Assembly: GCA_012729765.1 (NCBI GenBank)
Contig: JAAYCM010000046.1
Location: 35,446-99,445, forward strand
Direction of reading: 5' to 3'
DNA from: Chloroflexota bacterium
GTDB lineage: Bacteria; Chloroflexota; Anaerolineae; Aggregatilineales; Aggregatilineaceae
Length of the DNA: 64,000 nt
Shown here: positions 1 to 8,513 of the stretch, one piece after another
How the letters are laid out: each line of letters opens with the position of its first letter
Position numbering within the stretch: the stretch's first letter is position 1
Notes under the pieces: model-generated
The model's input: the letters and a program-made list of their open reading frames with translations, nothing else
Database searches by the model: none
What the model was told of the DNA's origin: nothing
Made by a program: the position numbers and the translations under genes

Positions 1-3000
1 CAGCCGGGCAGCGTCTCGTCATAGTCGGGGTCAATCGTAACATCGGTGATCAGCGACGGCTGGCCGCTGCGCACCACGCGCCCGATCACGCCCTGGTCGG
101 CGGGGTACGACTCGCCGGGTCCGATTGGGCTTTCCGCCGGGTAGCCGTAGGACGCCACCACGCGCAGGGCGTGCTGCTCGCGGTCCAGGATGAACAGCGC
201 CCCGGCCTCGGCCCCACTGCGGCGCAGCGCCCAGTCCATCGTGATATCGACCACGTTGGTCAGATTGAGCGTGCGGTTAAGCTCCTGGTCGATGCGCTGC
301 ATCGTGTCCAGCTCTTGCACGCGCACGGCAAGCTGCTGGTCGGTCATATCGAACAGGCGCGCGTTCTCGATGGCGATTGCCGCCTGCCCCGCGAAGGTCG
401 CCAGCAGGTCGGCGTCTTCTTCGACAAAGATATTGCCGTCGCTCTTGTTGATCGTTTGCAGCACACCGATCGGGCGGCTCTGGACCAGCAGCGGCACAGA
501 CAGGATCGCGCGCGAGTGGAACCCGTTCCCCTCGTCGGATACCGATGCCCCGTCCCCGCTGCCCGTCGTGCGCATATCACCATACCAGCGCGAGTCGCGC
601 GTCGGATCGTTGACCACGATCGGCGCGCCGCGCTGCACGGTCGCCCCGGCCAGGCCGGTCCCGGCGGGGATGCGCGAGTTGATCAGTTCTTGCCCCGCGC
701 CGCCGACGACCACATGGAACACCAGATCGCCGGTTTCCTCGTCCACCAGCAGCAGGCTGCCGGCTTCGGCCCCCAGGATTTGCACCGCGTTTTCGGTGAT
801 CAGTTGCAGCAGGCGGTCTACGTTGCCCATCTCTGAGGAAAGCTGGCTCGAAATCTCGTTGATCACGCTCAGTTGGCGCGCGCGCTGCTGCGTCTTGTCG
901 AACAATTGCAGCTTGTCGATGGCGCTGGCCGCGAGGTTGGCAATGTCCCAGAACAGGTCTTGCTGCTCATCGCTGAAGGTGACGCCCGGCTCGGTGGTGG
1001 CGGCGACCATCACGCCCAGCACGCCGCCGCCCACGATATCGGCCATCAGCGGTACACCCATCCACGCCTTGAGGTTGGGGTTATCCGGTTGGGCACGCGG
1101 ATCGCGCAGCAGCGTTTCGCGCAGAAAATCGTCGGTGCGCAGCGTTTGCTGGTTGCGCACGATCTCGCTCATCAGGTCGCGCCCGACGCGCCAGCGCTTG
1201 CCTTCCATGTGGATGACTCGCTCATCGCCCTCGTTGTAGAAGACGTAGGTTAGCTCGTCGGTGTTGGGGTTGCGCAGCGCGATATAAAAATTGGGCGCGT
1301 CGATCACGCGGCTGGTCTGGGCGTAGATCAGTTCCAGCAGCGTGTCGAAGTCGATGGCGAAGTTGAGCGCGCGGCTCACCTGGCTCAGCACGTCCTGCAC
1401 GCGGATACGGCGCTCCAGGTCGTCTACGGCCTGCGCGCGCTCGACGGCCAGCGCGATCTGATCGCTCAAGCTCTCGATGAAGCGCAAATCCTCATGGCTG
1501 TAAGCGGAGCCGCCCTGGCGCGGCCCGATGGCGATGAAGCCGCTCAGCAGCTTTTGCCCCTTCAGGCGCACGACGACCGGCGTGCCGAGCACCGCCAGCC
1601 GGCCCCGGTCGCTCACCACGTCGAGCGGCAACGGGCGGCCTTCTTCCAGGTAGAGCAGGCTCACCCGGTCGCGCAGGTAATGCACCAGCCCGCTCTCCGG
1701 CCCAAAGGTGAGATCGGTCAGGCGCTCGCCGGTCTGCGGGTCCGGCTCCGGGCGGTATTCGTTCGTGACCGTATCGCGCACGAACAGGATCACGTGCGAC
1801 GGGTCGAGGGTGTCATCCAGCGCGCGCTGCATCAGCTCCACCACGTCGCGCATCGTCACGGCGCTGGTCACGAAGCGGCTGAACTGCTCCAGATATTGCT
1901 GGTAGGCGCGCCGCGTGCGGAAGTAAGTCGAATCGATCAGGCGCTGCAAGAAGAAGCGCAGCGGCATAAAGACCAGCGCCACCGCCAGGATCGCCAGCGC
2001 GATCAGCAGCGGGCTGAAGGCCATCGAGCGCGTGCTGCGCCCGATCAGCATCGCCAGCCCGGTCACCAGCAGCCAATAGCCTACCAGCAGCACCGCCGTC
2101 AGCAGCCCGTAGAGCAGACTTTGGGTGATGATCCGGTCGGTGTCCACCATGCGGAACTGCGAGAGCGCATACAGCGCGCTCAGCGGGAACAGCACCGGGA
2201 GCACCTGGTTGAACACCAGCAGGTTATCAAACGGGTGGCCCTCGATCAGCAGCCAGCCCAGGTTCACCAGTGCCACCACCAGCCAGGGCAGCAGGCTGAT
2301 CAGGACGATCGTGCTCTGGTTGCGCGCGACCGGGGACGCCGAGTGCGAGCGCCGCCACAGCATATTGCCCGCCAGCAGAACCAGCCCCGCCGCCACGCTC
2401 GTCTGGACCACCAGCGACATCCCCCGCTCCAGCGCGGGATCAGACGCCTGATAGAAGCTGAGCGCGGCTCCGCTGGCCGCTACCGCCACGATCAGCGGCG
2501 CCCAGCGCCACGCCGGGAACTGCTGGGCCAGCGTGAGGCGATAGGGGAACTCCATTGCGAAGTAGACCATCATGCCCGCCGTGAGGCATCCGGCCACGAT
2601 CCAGGCCGGCACCAGCCGGTGCGTGCTCATCGTGTCGAACAGCCCGGCCAGATAAACCGCCAGCAGCGCCGCCGTGATCATCACCGGGCGCGCCATCTCA
2701 GAATGAGGCCGGCGCAGCGTCATGACCAGCGCCATCACCCACAGGCCCATCCCCGCCAGCCAGCCCGGACCGAAATAGGCGGCCAGATCGCTCAGCGGCA
2801 TCTCTTTCAGGCTCAGCGTCAGGGTGCATTCGCGCATCCCGGCCACACCCGCGACGGCAGCACAGGTTGCATCGGGCGGCGTCGCGGTGCTGATCGCAGC
2901 CTCGCGCCAGAAGCGCACCGTGATCCGGTCGCCCGGCTCGTGCGCATTCAGCACGTCGCGCAGCGCACCCGGACGCTCCCCGACCGGCGCATCCGCCAGC

Positions 3001-3257
3001 GGCACGCCATCCAGCGCCACGATCCGGTCACCGGGCAGCATCCCCGCGTCGAGCGCCGGCCAGTCCGCGCCGACCAGCGATTCAGCCGCTTCCACTTCCA
3101 GATCGCGCAGCGGCAGCAGGCCCAGGAACGGCTGTTGGAGCCAGCTCAGGGCCGCCACCGCATACAGAATCAATAAAATGGCGGTGACAAGCAGCACACC
3201 CGCTGCCAGAATCAAGCCCGGTCGCGCGCGAAAAAAAGCGAATGAAGCCCTCTGCAT
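1..3257 (-). CDS. PDZ / multi-TM / multi-GAF sensor protein (partial, runs off left edge)
   Basis: The frame is open from the ATG at 3257 to the window edge with no stop, so at least 1085 residues are present and the C-terminal output domain is missing. GGAG sits 8 bases upstream of the ATG. The N-terminus has one membrane segment (about residues 14-36), then a PDZ-like domain (about 50-120, with a DAGMLPGDRIVALDG signature). About eight to nine hydrophobic segments follow (about 150-410), then at least three to four consecutive GAF domains. GAF domains bind small ligands or mediate dimerisation in signalling proteins. The missing end could be a kinase, phosphatase or cyclase domain; this cannot be told here. 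The protein is probably membrane-anchored with cytoplasmic GAF domains. The large plus-strand frames over this gene are Gln/His/Arg-rich shadows. Confidence 0.85.
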   Translation of the reverse strand, partial: MQRASFAFFRARPGLILAAGVLLVTAILLILYAVAALSWLQQPFLGLLPLRDLEVEAAESLVGADWPALDAGMLPGDRIVALDGVPLADAPVGERPGALRDVLNAHEPGDRITVRFWREAAISTATPPDATCAAVAGVAGMRECTLTLSLKEMPLSDLAAYFGPGWLAGMGLWVMALVMTLRRPHSEMARPVMITAALLAVYLAGLFDTMSTHRLVPAWIVAGCLTAGMMVYFAMEFPYRLTLAQQFPAWRWAPLIVAVAASGAALSFYQASDPALERGMSLVVQTSVAAGLVLLAGNMLWRRSHSASPVARNQSTIVLISLLPWLVVALVNLGWLLIEGHPFDNLLVFNQVLPVLFPLSALYALSQFRMVDTDRIITQSLLYGLLTAVLLVGYWLLVTGLAMLIGRSTRSMAFSPLLIALAILAVALVFMPLRFFLQRLIDSTYFRTRRAYQQYLEQFSRFVTSAVTMRDVVELMQRALDDTLDPSHVILFVRDTVTNEYRPEPDPQTGERLTDLTFGPESGLVHYLRDRVSLLYLEEGRPLPLDVVSDRGRLAVLGTPVVVRLKGQKLLSGFIAIGPRQGGSAYSHEDLRFIESLSDQIALAVERAQAVDDLERRIRVQDVLSQVSRALNFAIDFDTLLELIYAQTSRVIDAPNFYIALRNPNTDELTYVFYNEGDERVIHMEGKRWRVGRDLMSEIVRNQQTLRTDDFLRETLLRDPRAQPDNPNLKAWMGVPLMADIVGGGVLGVMVAATTEPGVTFSDEQQDLFWDIANLAASAIDKLQLFDKTQQRARQLSVINEISSQLSSEMGNVDRLLQLITENAVQILGAEAGSLLLVDEETGDLVFHVVVGGAGQELINSRIPAGTGLAGATVQRGAPIVVNDPTRDSRWYGDMRTTGSGDGASVSDEGNGFHSRAILSVPLLVQSRPIGVLQTINKSDGNIFVEEDADLLATFAGQAAIAIENARLFDMTDQQLAVRVQELDTMQRIDQELNRTLNLTNVVDITMDWALRRSGAEAGALFILDREQHALRVVASYGYPAESPIGPGESYPADQGVIGRVVRSGQPSLITDVTIDPDYDETLPG

Positions 3258-3306
3258 GAATGTTGCTCCGACCACCGTGCCTTAGCTGTTCGTCAATTCA
3301 CCCTGC

Positions 3307-3312
3307 ATTGTA
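3307..3312 (-). promoter_or_regulatory. Possible extended -10 (TGA-TACAAT) for the GAF sensor gene
   Basis: On the minus strand TACAAT is preceded by TGA, the extended -10 pattern, about 50 bases upstream of the ATG at 3257. No convincing -35 is visible. This is a weak prediction. Confidence 0.3.
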
Positions 3313-3474
3313 TCACACAACGCCGTAATGCACCCCATCACTGGGCGGCCTTAACTGAATCCGAACAACCCGATTGGAACACTGGTTCTAATGTCCTATT
3401 GGCATGGCTTGACCAGATGCTTAAAGTCTGACCTATGTTGTTCACGTTGTAATGTGATGTGAGGATACTACCGG

Positions 3475-4689
3475 ATGAAAAAGATCGTAATCGCACTGCT
3501 GCTGGCGGCGCTGCTCGTGCCGCTGCTGCCCGCAGCCCCGACGCCAACCGCCAGCGCGCAAGGCCCCCTGGTGCTGGCGTATTTTTATGGCTGGTTCAAC
3601 AGTGGGCAGTGGGGTGACGGCCAGTTGATCGACCGCCCGGCGGAGCCATACGACTCGGCCAACGGCGGCGTGATGGCGCGCCAGATCAGCCAGGCCAAGT
3701 CCGCCGGGATTGATGGTTTCGTGATGAGCTGGTTCGGCCCGGACGAGCCCTATACCACCGGCGTCTTTCACGGCCTGCTCGATCAGGCTGCCGCACAGGG
3801 CTTCAGCGCCGCCGTGGACGTAGACATGGGCCAGGGCTTCATCGGCACGACCGACGCGGCTCTCAACACCGTGAGCTACGCGATCAACACCCTGGCGAAT
3901 CACTCCGCCTATCTGCGCTACAACGGCAAGCCCGTGATCTTCTTCTGGAAGCAGCAGCGCTTCACCCCCGGCCAGTGGGCCGAGATCCGCAACCAGGTTG
4001 ATCCGGATCACAACACGATCTGGATTGCGGAAGGCGCGGCGACCGAGTATATCGGCGTGTTCGACGGCCTCAACCTGTACAATATCGCCTGGAGCGGCAA
4101 TCCGGCGGGCACCAACGCCACCTGGGCGGCGCGCACCACGCGGGCCGGCGGCTACTTCGTCGCCACGGCCATGCCCGGCTTCGATGAGTCGCGCCTGGGC
4201 CGGGCCAACCCGGTCGTGCGCGGGCGCGGCGACGGTGACTACTTCCGCCGCAGCTTCGCGGGCGCGGTCGCCTCAGGCCCGCACATGATCATCATCACCA
4301 GTTGGAACGAGTTCTTCGAGAACAGCCACATCGAGCCGAGCCAGGCTTACGGCTCGTTCTACCTTGATCTGGCGCGCGAGATGATCGGCCAGTATAAGGC
4401 CAGCGGCACAGTCGTACCGCCGCCCGGTGGCGCGCCCGCCGCCCCGGCTGGCCCCACCTCACCGACGGGTGTTCTGGTCGCGCCGACCGCCAGCACGCTG
4501 AACGTGCGTGCCGCGCCGACCACCGACGCCGAGCAGGTCGCGCAGGTCGGCTATCCGAACCTGTATCCGCTGTTGGCCCGCACGGCAGACAGCGCGTGGT
4601 ACCTGATCGACTTCGGCGGCGGCCAGGGCTGGATCGCAGCCGCCTATGCGCGCTACCAGGGCGACATCAACGCCGTCCCGGTGCAGTAG
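3475..4689 (+). CDS. Secreted GH99-like glycoside hydrolase with C-terminal SH3 domain
   Basis: This 404-residue protein starts with a clear signal peptide (MKK, hydrophobic run to about residue 25, AxA-type cleavage near SAQG at 29). Residues 30-310 resemble the GH99/GH71-like TIM-barrel group: LVLAYFYGWFN near the start, ISQAKSAGIDGFVMSWFGP, and TSWNEFFENSHIEPS near the barrel end with paired acidic residues. GH99 members cleave alpha-mannosides and related glycans, but the substrate here cannot be inferred. A Pro/Ala/Gly linker (about 312-330) leads to a bacterial SH3 domain (about 335-398, LNVRAAPTTDAEQVAQV), as in several exported proteins of this window. AGGA lies 9 bases before the ATG. 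A hairpin terminator follows. Confidence 0.8.
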   Translation: MKKIVIALLLAALLVPLLPAAPTPTASAQGPLVLAYFYGWFNSGQWGDGQLIDRPAEPYDSANGGVMARQISQAKSAGIDGFVMSWFGPDEPYTTGVFHGLLDQAAAQGFSAAVDVDMGQGFIGTTDAALNTVSYAINTLANHSAYLRYNGKPVIFFWKQQRFTPGQWAEIRNQVDPDHNTIWIAEGAATEYIGVFDGLNLYNIAWSGNPAGTNATWAARTTRAGGYFVATAMPGFDESRLGRANPVVRGRGDGDYFRRSFAGAVASGPHMIIITSWNEFFENSHIEPSQAYGSFYLDLAREMIGQYKASGTVVPPPGGAPAAPAGPTSPTGVLVAPTASTLNVRAAPTTDAEQVAQVGYPNLYPLLARTADSAWYLIDFGGGQGWIAAAYARYQGDINAVPVQ

Positions 4690-4721
4690 CCACCGATCCC
4701 CATCTCGACCGTACACACGCG

Positions 4722-4747
4722 GGGGCAGAGTTGATCTGCCCCTGTTT
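4722..4747 (+). terminator. Rho-independent terminator after the GH99-like gene
   Basis: Perfect 8-bp stem (GGGGCAGA / TCTGCCCC) with a 5-base loop, followed by TGTTTTG. It lies between the convergent GH99-like and epimerase genes. Confidence 0.75.
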
Positions 4748-4757
4748 TGTTCGCCCC

Positions 4758-5765
4758 CTATGTGTGCTCCAGCAGTCCCTGCTCGCGCAGCCAGGCCGCA
4801 CTGCGCTGGATGCCGGTCGCCAGATCGGTTGGGGGCTGCCAGCCCAACTGCGCGCGAGCCTTCGCCATGCTGTAGACCGTGTAGTGAGTGAGCATAACCA
4901 TCAGTCCTGGCAGGTCACCGCGTCGCGTGCCGGGCCGCGCGCCTAGAGTCGCCACTTTCGCAGCCAGCCGCACCGGCCAGACCGGCAGTGCCAGCCAGCG
5001 TACCGGGTGTCCCGCCAGCCGGGCGAGCGCGTCCAGATATTCACGCATCGTCGGCGGGGGATCGTAGGCGGCATTGTACGTCTCGTTCACGGCGGCGGGA
5101 TGCGTCGCCACAATCGCACACAGATCCAGCAGATCGTCCACGTAGATCAGCGGCACGGTCCCGCGACCCTGGCCGGGCATGATCAGCGGCTGGCGCTGCG
5201 CCAGTTTGAACAACCGCACCGTCCAGTAACGCGCGTGTGGCCCGTAGATTCCACCTGCCCGCAGGATCGTGTAAGCCAGCCCGCTCCTGCTCGCCACATC
5301 GCGCACCACGCCTTCCGCAGCAGACTTGGTCAGCGAATAGGCATCGTAAGTCGGGGCCGGGCCGAGTTCCTCGGTCACCACTGCGGCCTGCCGACGATAG
5401 CCGTAGACAGCCAATGAGCTGATATGCACCAGCCGCTCGACGCCTGTCGCAGCCGCCGCCTGGACGACATGCTGCGTCCCGATCACGTTCACCCGCTGCT
5501 GATGCGCCAGATTGCCGCCCAGCGCCGCCGCTGCATGAATCACCACGGTGCAGTTCGCGCAAACCGCCTGCATTCGCGCCGCGTCGGTGATGTCGCCTGG
5601 TACGAGCTCGACACCGGGCAAATCGTGCATCCAGCCTGTTTTTTCGGGCGAGCGCACCAGGGCCCGGACCTGTGCGCCATCCTTGGCCAGCCGCCGCACC
5701 AGCGCCCCACCGAGAAACCCGGTCGCCCCGGTGACCAGTACCGTTTTGCCTGCCAGTTCTGTCAC
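4758..5765 (-). CDS. NAD-dependent epimerase/dehydratase (extended SDR)
   Basis: The chosen start is the GTG at 5765: AAAGGAG lies exactly 7 bases upstream, and the Rossmann strand begins four residues later. A longer frame reaches back to 5822 but adds a basic tail atypical of the family and lacks such a site. The product is 335 residues. The NAD(P)-binding motif TGATGFLGG is near residue 13. YDAYSLTKSAAE supplies the catalytic Tyr-x3-Lys pair, and HISSLAVYG holds the catalytic Ser strand. LRAGGIYGPHARY follows as in extended SDRs acting on nucleotide sugars or steroid-like substrates. The substrate is unknown. The gene is convergent with the GH99-like gene and divergent from the mutase subunit gene. 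Confidence 0.88.
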   Translation of the reverse strand: MTELAGKTVLVTGATGFLGGALVRRLAKDGAQVRALVRSPEKTGWMHDLPGVELVPGDITDAARMQAVCANCTVVIHAAAALGGNLAHQQRVNVIGTQHVVQAAAATGVERLVHISSLAVYGYRRQAAVVTEELGPAPTYDAYSLTKSAAEGVVRDVASRSGLAYTILRAGGIYGPHARYWTVRLFKLAQRQPLIMPGQGRGTVPLIYVDDLLDLCAIVATHPAAVNETYNAAYDPPPTMREYLDALARLAGHPVRWLALPVWPVRLAAKVATLGARPGTRRGDLPGLMVMLTHYTVYSMAKARAQLGWQPPTDLATGIQRSAAWLREQGLLEHT

Positions 5766-5844
5766 TGCTTTTCTCCTTTGTGCAGCCTTCGCGGTAGAGC
5801 GTACCTCCTTTGCGTCTACCATACACCCGCGCCCCGCTTTTCGG

Positions 5845-5850
5845 TATAAT
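5845..5850 (+). promoter_or_regulatory. -10 box (TATAAT) and leader hairpin of the mutase operon
   Basis: A consensus TATAAT stands 80 bases before the ATG at 5930. No good -35 is visible. The transcribed leader contains a strong imperfect hairpin at about 5860-5893: CGGGG pairs with CCCCG around an inner TCCAC/GTGGA stem. Its role is unknown; it does not match a cobalamin riboswitch by eye. Confidence 0.5.
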
Positions 5851-5929
5851 CTGTCTGGTACGGGGCGGCTCCACGTGTGGACCGCACCCCGCGACGCCGG
5901 TTCCCTGATCTGTGGAGCAGATATGCATC

Positions 5930-6340
5930 ATGAGTGAGCAAAAAATCCGCGTACTGATTGCCAAGCCCGGTTTGGATGGTCATGACCGGGGCGCGAAAGT
6001 GATCGCTCGCGCCCTGCGCGATGCCGGGATGGAAGTGATTTATACCGGCCTGCGCCAGACCCCGGAAATGATCGCCGAGGCCGCGCTGCAAGAAGACGTG
6101 GACGTGATCGGCCTGTCGATCCTCAGCGGCGCGCATCTGGCCCTGGTCCCGCGCATCGTGGAGCTGCTGCGCACCGAAGGGCTGGACGATGTGCTGGTGC
6201 TGGTCGGCGGCATCATTCCCGACGAGGACGTCCCCACCATGCACGAGATGGGCGTGAGCGGTGTCTTTGGCCCCGGCACGAACACCGAGGACATCGTCAA
6301 CCATATCAAATCCGCGCTGGCCGCCCGGCCCGACGCCTGA
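5930..6340 (+). CDS. Methylmalonyl-CoA mutase, cobalamin-binding (small) subunit
   Basis: A stand-alone B12-binding domain of 136 residues. The start is the ATG at 5930 (MSEQKIRVL); an in-frame GTG at 5912 would add six residues but overlaps the only GGAG upstream. The base-off/His-on cobalamin motif DGHDRG is at residues 16-21 ([12 protein letters not shown]), followed by SGAHLALVP and the GG motif VGGIIPDED. In many Chloroflexota and archaea the mutase is split into a large catalytic subunit and this small subunit; no large subunit is in the window. The gene is 12 bases upstream of meaB, which supports acyl-CoA mutase function (methylmalonyl-CoA to succinyl-CoA). An isobutyryl- or ethylmalonyl-CoA mutase cannot be excluded. 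Confidence 0.92.
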   Translation: MSEQKIRVLIAKPGLDGHDRGAKVIARALRDAGMEVIYTGLRQTPEMIAEAALQEDVDVIGLSILSGAHLALVPRIVELLRTEGLDDVLVLVGGIIPDEDVPTMHEMGVSGVFGPGTNTEDIVNHIKSALAARPDA

Positions 6341-6352
6341 TCGCGCCTGCCC

Positions 6353-7360
6353 ATGCCTGATGATTCGATTACCACCCTGGTCCAGGATGTGCTGGCGGGC
6401 AGCCGCCGCGCCCTGGCCCGCCTGATCACGCGCGTCGAGAACCGCACCGCCGAAGCGCATACTGCCCTGGCCGCGCTGTATCCGCACACGGGCCGCGCCT
6501 ACCTGGTCGGCATCACGGGCGCGCCGGGCACCGGCAAATCGTCTGTGGTCAACGCCCTCACCCGCACGCTGCGCGCCAGCGGTCACACCGTCGGGATCGT
6601 GGCCGTCGATCCGACCAGCCCGTTCAGCGGCGGCGCGGTCCTGGGCGACCGGATCCGCATGGTCGATCTGGCCGGGGATCGGGGCGTGTTCATCCGCAGC
6701 ATGGCCAATCGCGGCAGCCTGGGCGGGCTGGCCGTCACCACCGGCGATGTCGTGCGCGTGCTGGATGCCGCCGGGTTCGACTACGTGCTGATCGAGACGG
6801 TTGGCGCGGGCCAGAGCGAGGTCGATATCGCCCGCACAGCCTATACCACGATCGTGGTCGATGCGCCCGGCCTGGGCGACGATGTGCAGGCGATCAAGGC
6901 CGGGATTCTGGAGATCGCCGACGTGCTGGTCGTCAACAAGGCTGACCGGCCCGGCGTCGAGAACACCGTCCGCGCCCTGCGCACCATGCTCGAACTCGGC
7001 CACCGTGTCCGCCCGACGCTGCATCACGGCCAGTTAGCCCCGCCCACCCGGTTTGCCCCGCCCGAATACGACTTCTGGCAAGTGCCGATCCTCAAAACCG
7101 TCGCGACGGAAAACGAGGGGATGGAGGCGTTAGCAGAGGCGATCGAGCGCCACCGCGCCCACCTGCAGGAATCCGGGCTGATGGCCGAGCGCGCGCGCCA
7201 CCGTGCCGAAACGGAGTTGATCGAACGGCTGCGCGAGGCTCTGTTGGTCCGCCTGCTGGCCGGACGCAGTCCCGACGATCTGGAAGCGGTCGTGCAGCGC
7301 GTCGTTCAGCGCGAGCTGGACCCCGGCAGCGCCGTGCGCGAGCTGCTCGACGGGCGCTAG
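6353..7360 (+). CDS. meaB: MeaB/ArgK-family GTPase, mutase chaperone
   Basis: A 335-residue G3E-family P-loop GTPase, full length for MeaB. Visible motifs: Walker A GAPGTGKSS (about 60-68), VDPTSPFSGGAVLGDR with Mg-binding Asp, IETVGAGQSEVD (switch region) and NKAD for guanine recognition. The MeaB family protects and reloads adenosylcobalamin-dependent acyl-CoA mutases using GTP. It is co-transcribed with the small mutase subunit (12-base gap). The TAG stop at 7358-7360 lies inside the CTAG end of the inverted-repeat element that begins at 7357. Confidence 0.95.
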   Translation: MPDDSITTLVQDVLAGSRRALARLITRVENRTAEAHTALAALYPHTGRAYLVGITGAPGTGKSSVVNALTRTLRASGHTVGIVAVDPTSPFSGGAVLGDRIRMVDLAGDRGVFIRSMANRGSLGGLAVTTGDVVRVLDAAGFDYVLIETVGAGQSEVDIARTAYTTIVVDAPGLGDDVQAIKAGILEIADVLVVNKADRPGVENTVRALRTMLELGHRVRPTLHHGQLAPPTRFAPPEYDFWQVPILKTVATENEGMEALAEAIERHRAHLQESGLMAERARHRAETELIERLREALLVRLLAGRSPDDLEAVVQRVVQRELDPGSAVRELLDGR

Positions 7361-7538
7361 AGCGTGTTATGTACTTCGGAACGCCGAACGAGGCGAACGA
7401 CACTGCCCCCCATCCTAAATCCTTCCCCCAAAATGAGGGAAGGACTTGAAAAACGCCACCGTGCTCCCCTGCCCTCCGTGAAACGTGGGGGAAGGGGCCG
7501 GGGGATGGGGGGGGGTAAAAGTGCATAACAGCCTCTAA
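7357..7538. repeat. CTAG-ended inverted-repeat element, copy A
   Basis: About 182 bp. The left end reads CTAGAGCGTGTTATGTAC; the complement of the right end reads TTAGAGGCTGTTATGCAC, so the terminal inverted repeats match at most positions. The interior is two G/C-rich arms (CCCCCCATCC... and ...GGATGGGGGG), allowing a long imperfect hairpin. It shares AATGAGGGAAGGACTT with copy D and GTGAAACGTGGGGGAAGGGG with copy C. The CTAG end contains the meaB stop codon. It has no coding capacity, as expected for a MITE or REP-like element. Confidence 0.85.
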
Positions 7539-7563
7539 GCCTGCCATGCCTTCAGCATGAATC

Positions 7564-7594
7564 AAAAGGGCGCGGCCCATTTACAGCCACGCCC
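7564..7594 (-). terminator. Terminator of the first SH3-domain gene
   Basis: Read on the minus strand: a 9-bp stem (GGGCGTGGC / GCCGCGCCC, one G-U pair) followed by TTTTG. It is 30 bases downstream of the stop at 7626 and similar in sequence to the hairpin at 9341-9374. Confidence 0.7.
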
Positions 7595-7625
7595 ATAGAC
7601 GCCTGTACGCGGTGCTTGGTCTTAT

Positions 7626-8318
7626 TTATTGAGCGGGCTGCGGGGGCTGCGGGCGGTACCACTCGTCCGCGCCGATCAGGCGCATGGCCGAGGTCGGGAC
7701 ATAGACGTACTTCGCGCCGCTCAGGTACACCTTGTACCACGCGCCATCAATCGTATCCGTCACGAACCACTTCTCGCCCGGATAGAGCACGGCCTTCGCC
7801 ACCGGGAAGTCGAGGTTGGGCTGGCTGTAAACGGCGGTCTGCTGCGTCACCAGGCCGTACTGCCGCGTGGCCGGGTCCGGCTCTTCGAAGCCCGCGTAGA
7901 TGTTGGCATTGGTGGTACGAATTTCACCCGTCGCACAGCTCGCAAACCCGGTAGTGTTACTCACCACAACACCAGACGGGGCGACGATCTGGTCAGTGTA
8001 CACCGTATAGCCGCCAGCGTAAACGAGCGCAATCCAACTGGTGTCTCCGCTTAACCAGCCGGGAGTAACGATAGTTTCGCCGAAGGTCACCTCCCCTGTC
8101 GGGTCGACCATAGTGGTCGTGAGGACCCAGGAAAATCCCGGTGGAACCTTGATATGTACATTAAATTCCACCACTCCTATGAACTGATCGCAGGGTATGA
8201 GCCACGACCCGCCCGTGTAGGCGATCATCCACTCCCCATCGCCGGCCAGCGCAGAAGGCACCAGCGCCAGGGCCAGCGCTACAACCAGAATGAGGCACAA
8301 CACACGCATTTTCTTCAC
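7626..8318 (-). CDS. Secreted SH3-domain protein, tandem paralogue 1
   Basis: A 230-residue exported protein of unknown function. The start is GTG at 8318 with GGGGATAGG just upstream; an ATG three codons later (8309) is also possible. A signal peptide ends near SALAG, followed by DGEWMIAYTGGSW. Residues 25-130 are beta-rich and unrecognised. Residues about 130-225 hold an SH3-like module (YGLVTQQTAVYSQPN to KYVYVPTSAMRLI). This half is nearly identical to the same half of the gene at 8514-9224, even at DNA level, whereas the N-terminal halves differ. The pair is probably a tandem duplication with recent conversion of the 3' halves. Confidence 0.75.
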   Translation of the reverse strand: MKKMRVLCLILVVALALALVPSALAGDGEWMIAYTGGSWLIPCDQFIGVVEFNVHIKVPPGFSWVLTTTMVDPTGEVTFGETIVTPGWLSGDTSWIALVYAGGYTVYTDQIVAPSGVVVSNTTGFASCATGEIRTTNANIYAGFEEPDPATRQYGLVTQQTAVYSQPNLDFPVAKAVLYPGEKWFVTDTIDGAWYKVYLSGAKYVYVPTSAMRLIGADEWYRPQPPQPAQ

Positions 8319-8442
8319 AGCCTATCCCCTTGAGATGACGCAGCAGAAAACAGGATCACAGCACTAGCATTACACTTCCGATTAATGCAAGCTAAGCATA
8401 CAACCCGTGTAAAACCCATAAAACGAAAAGTTATAAAATGGA

Positions 8443-8485
8443 TAAAAAATTGAAAGGCGACAGAATGTACATCATTCTGTCGCCT
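8443..8485 (-). terminator. Strong terminator of SH3 paralogue 2
   Basis: On the minus strand a perfect 13-bp stem (8473-8485 with 8455-8467) with a 5-base loop is followed by TTTCAATTTTTT. It lies about 30 bases downstream of the stop at 8514. The flanking 8319-8450 is AT-rich with no coding signal. Confidence 0.85.
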
Positions 8486-8513
8486 CGCTGGTGAGGCTAT
8501 AAAAACGAGTTGG

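Noticed and set aside
171..3176. Long plus-strand frames (171-836, 190-1239, 1494-3176)
   Set aside because: Composition is dominated by Gln, His, Arg and Ala with no domain; the minus strand over the same span encodes a coherent PDZ/TM/GAF protein.
5851..5929. Cobalamin riboswitch upstream of the mutase subunit
   Set aside because: The leader has one GC hairpin but is too short and lacks the B12-box sequence.
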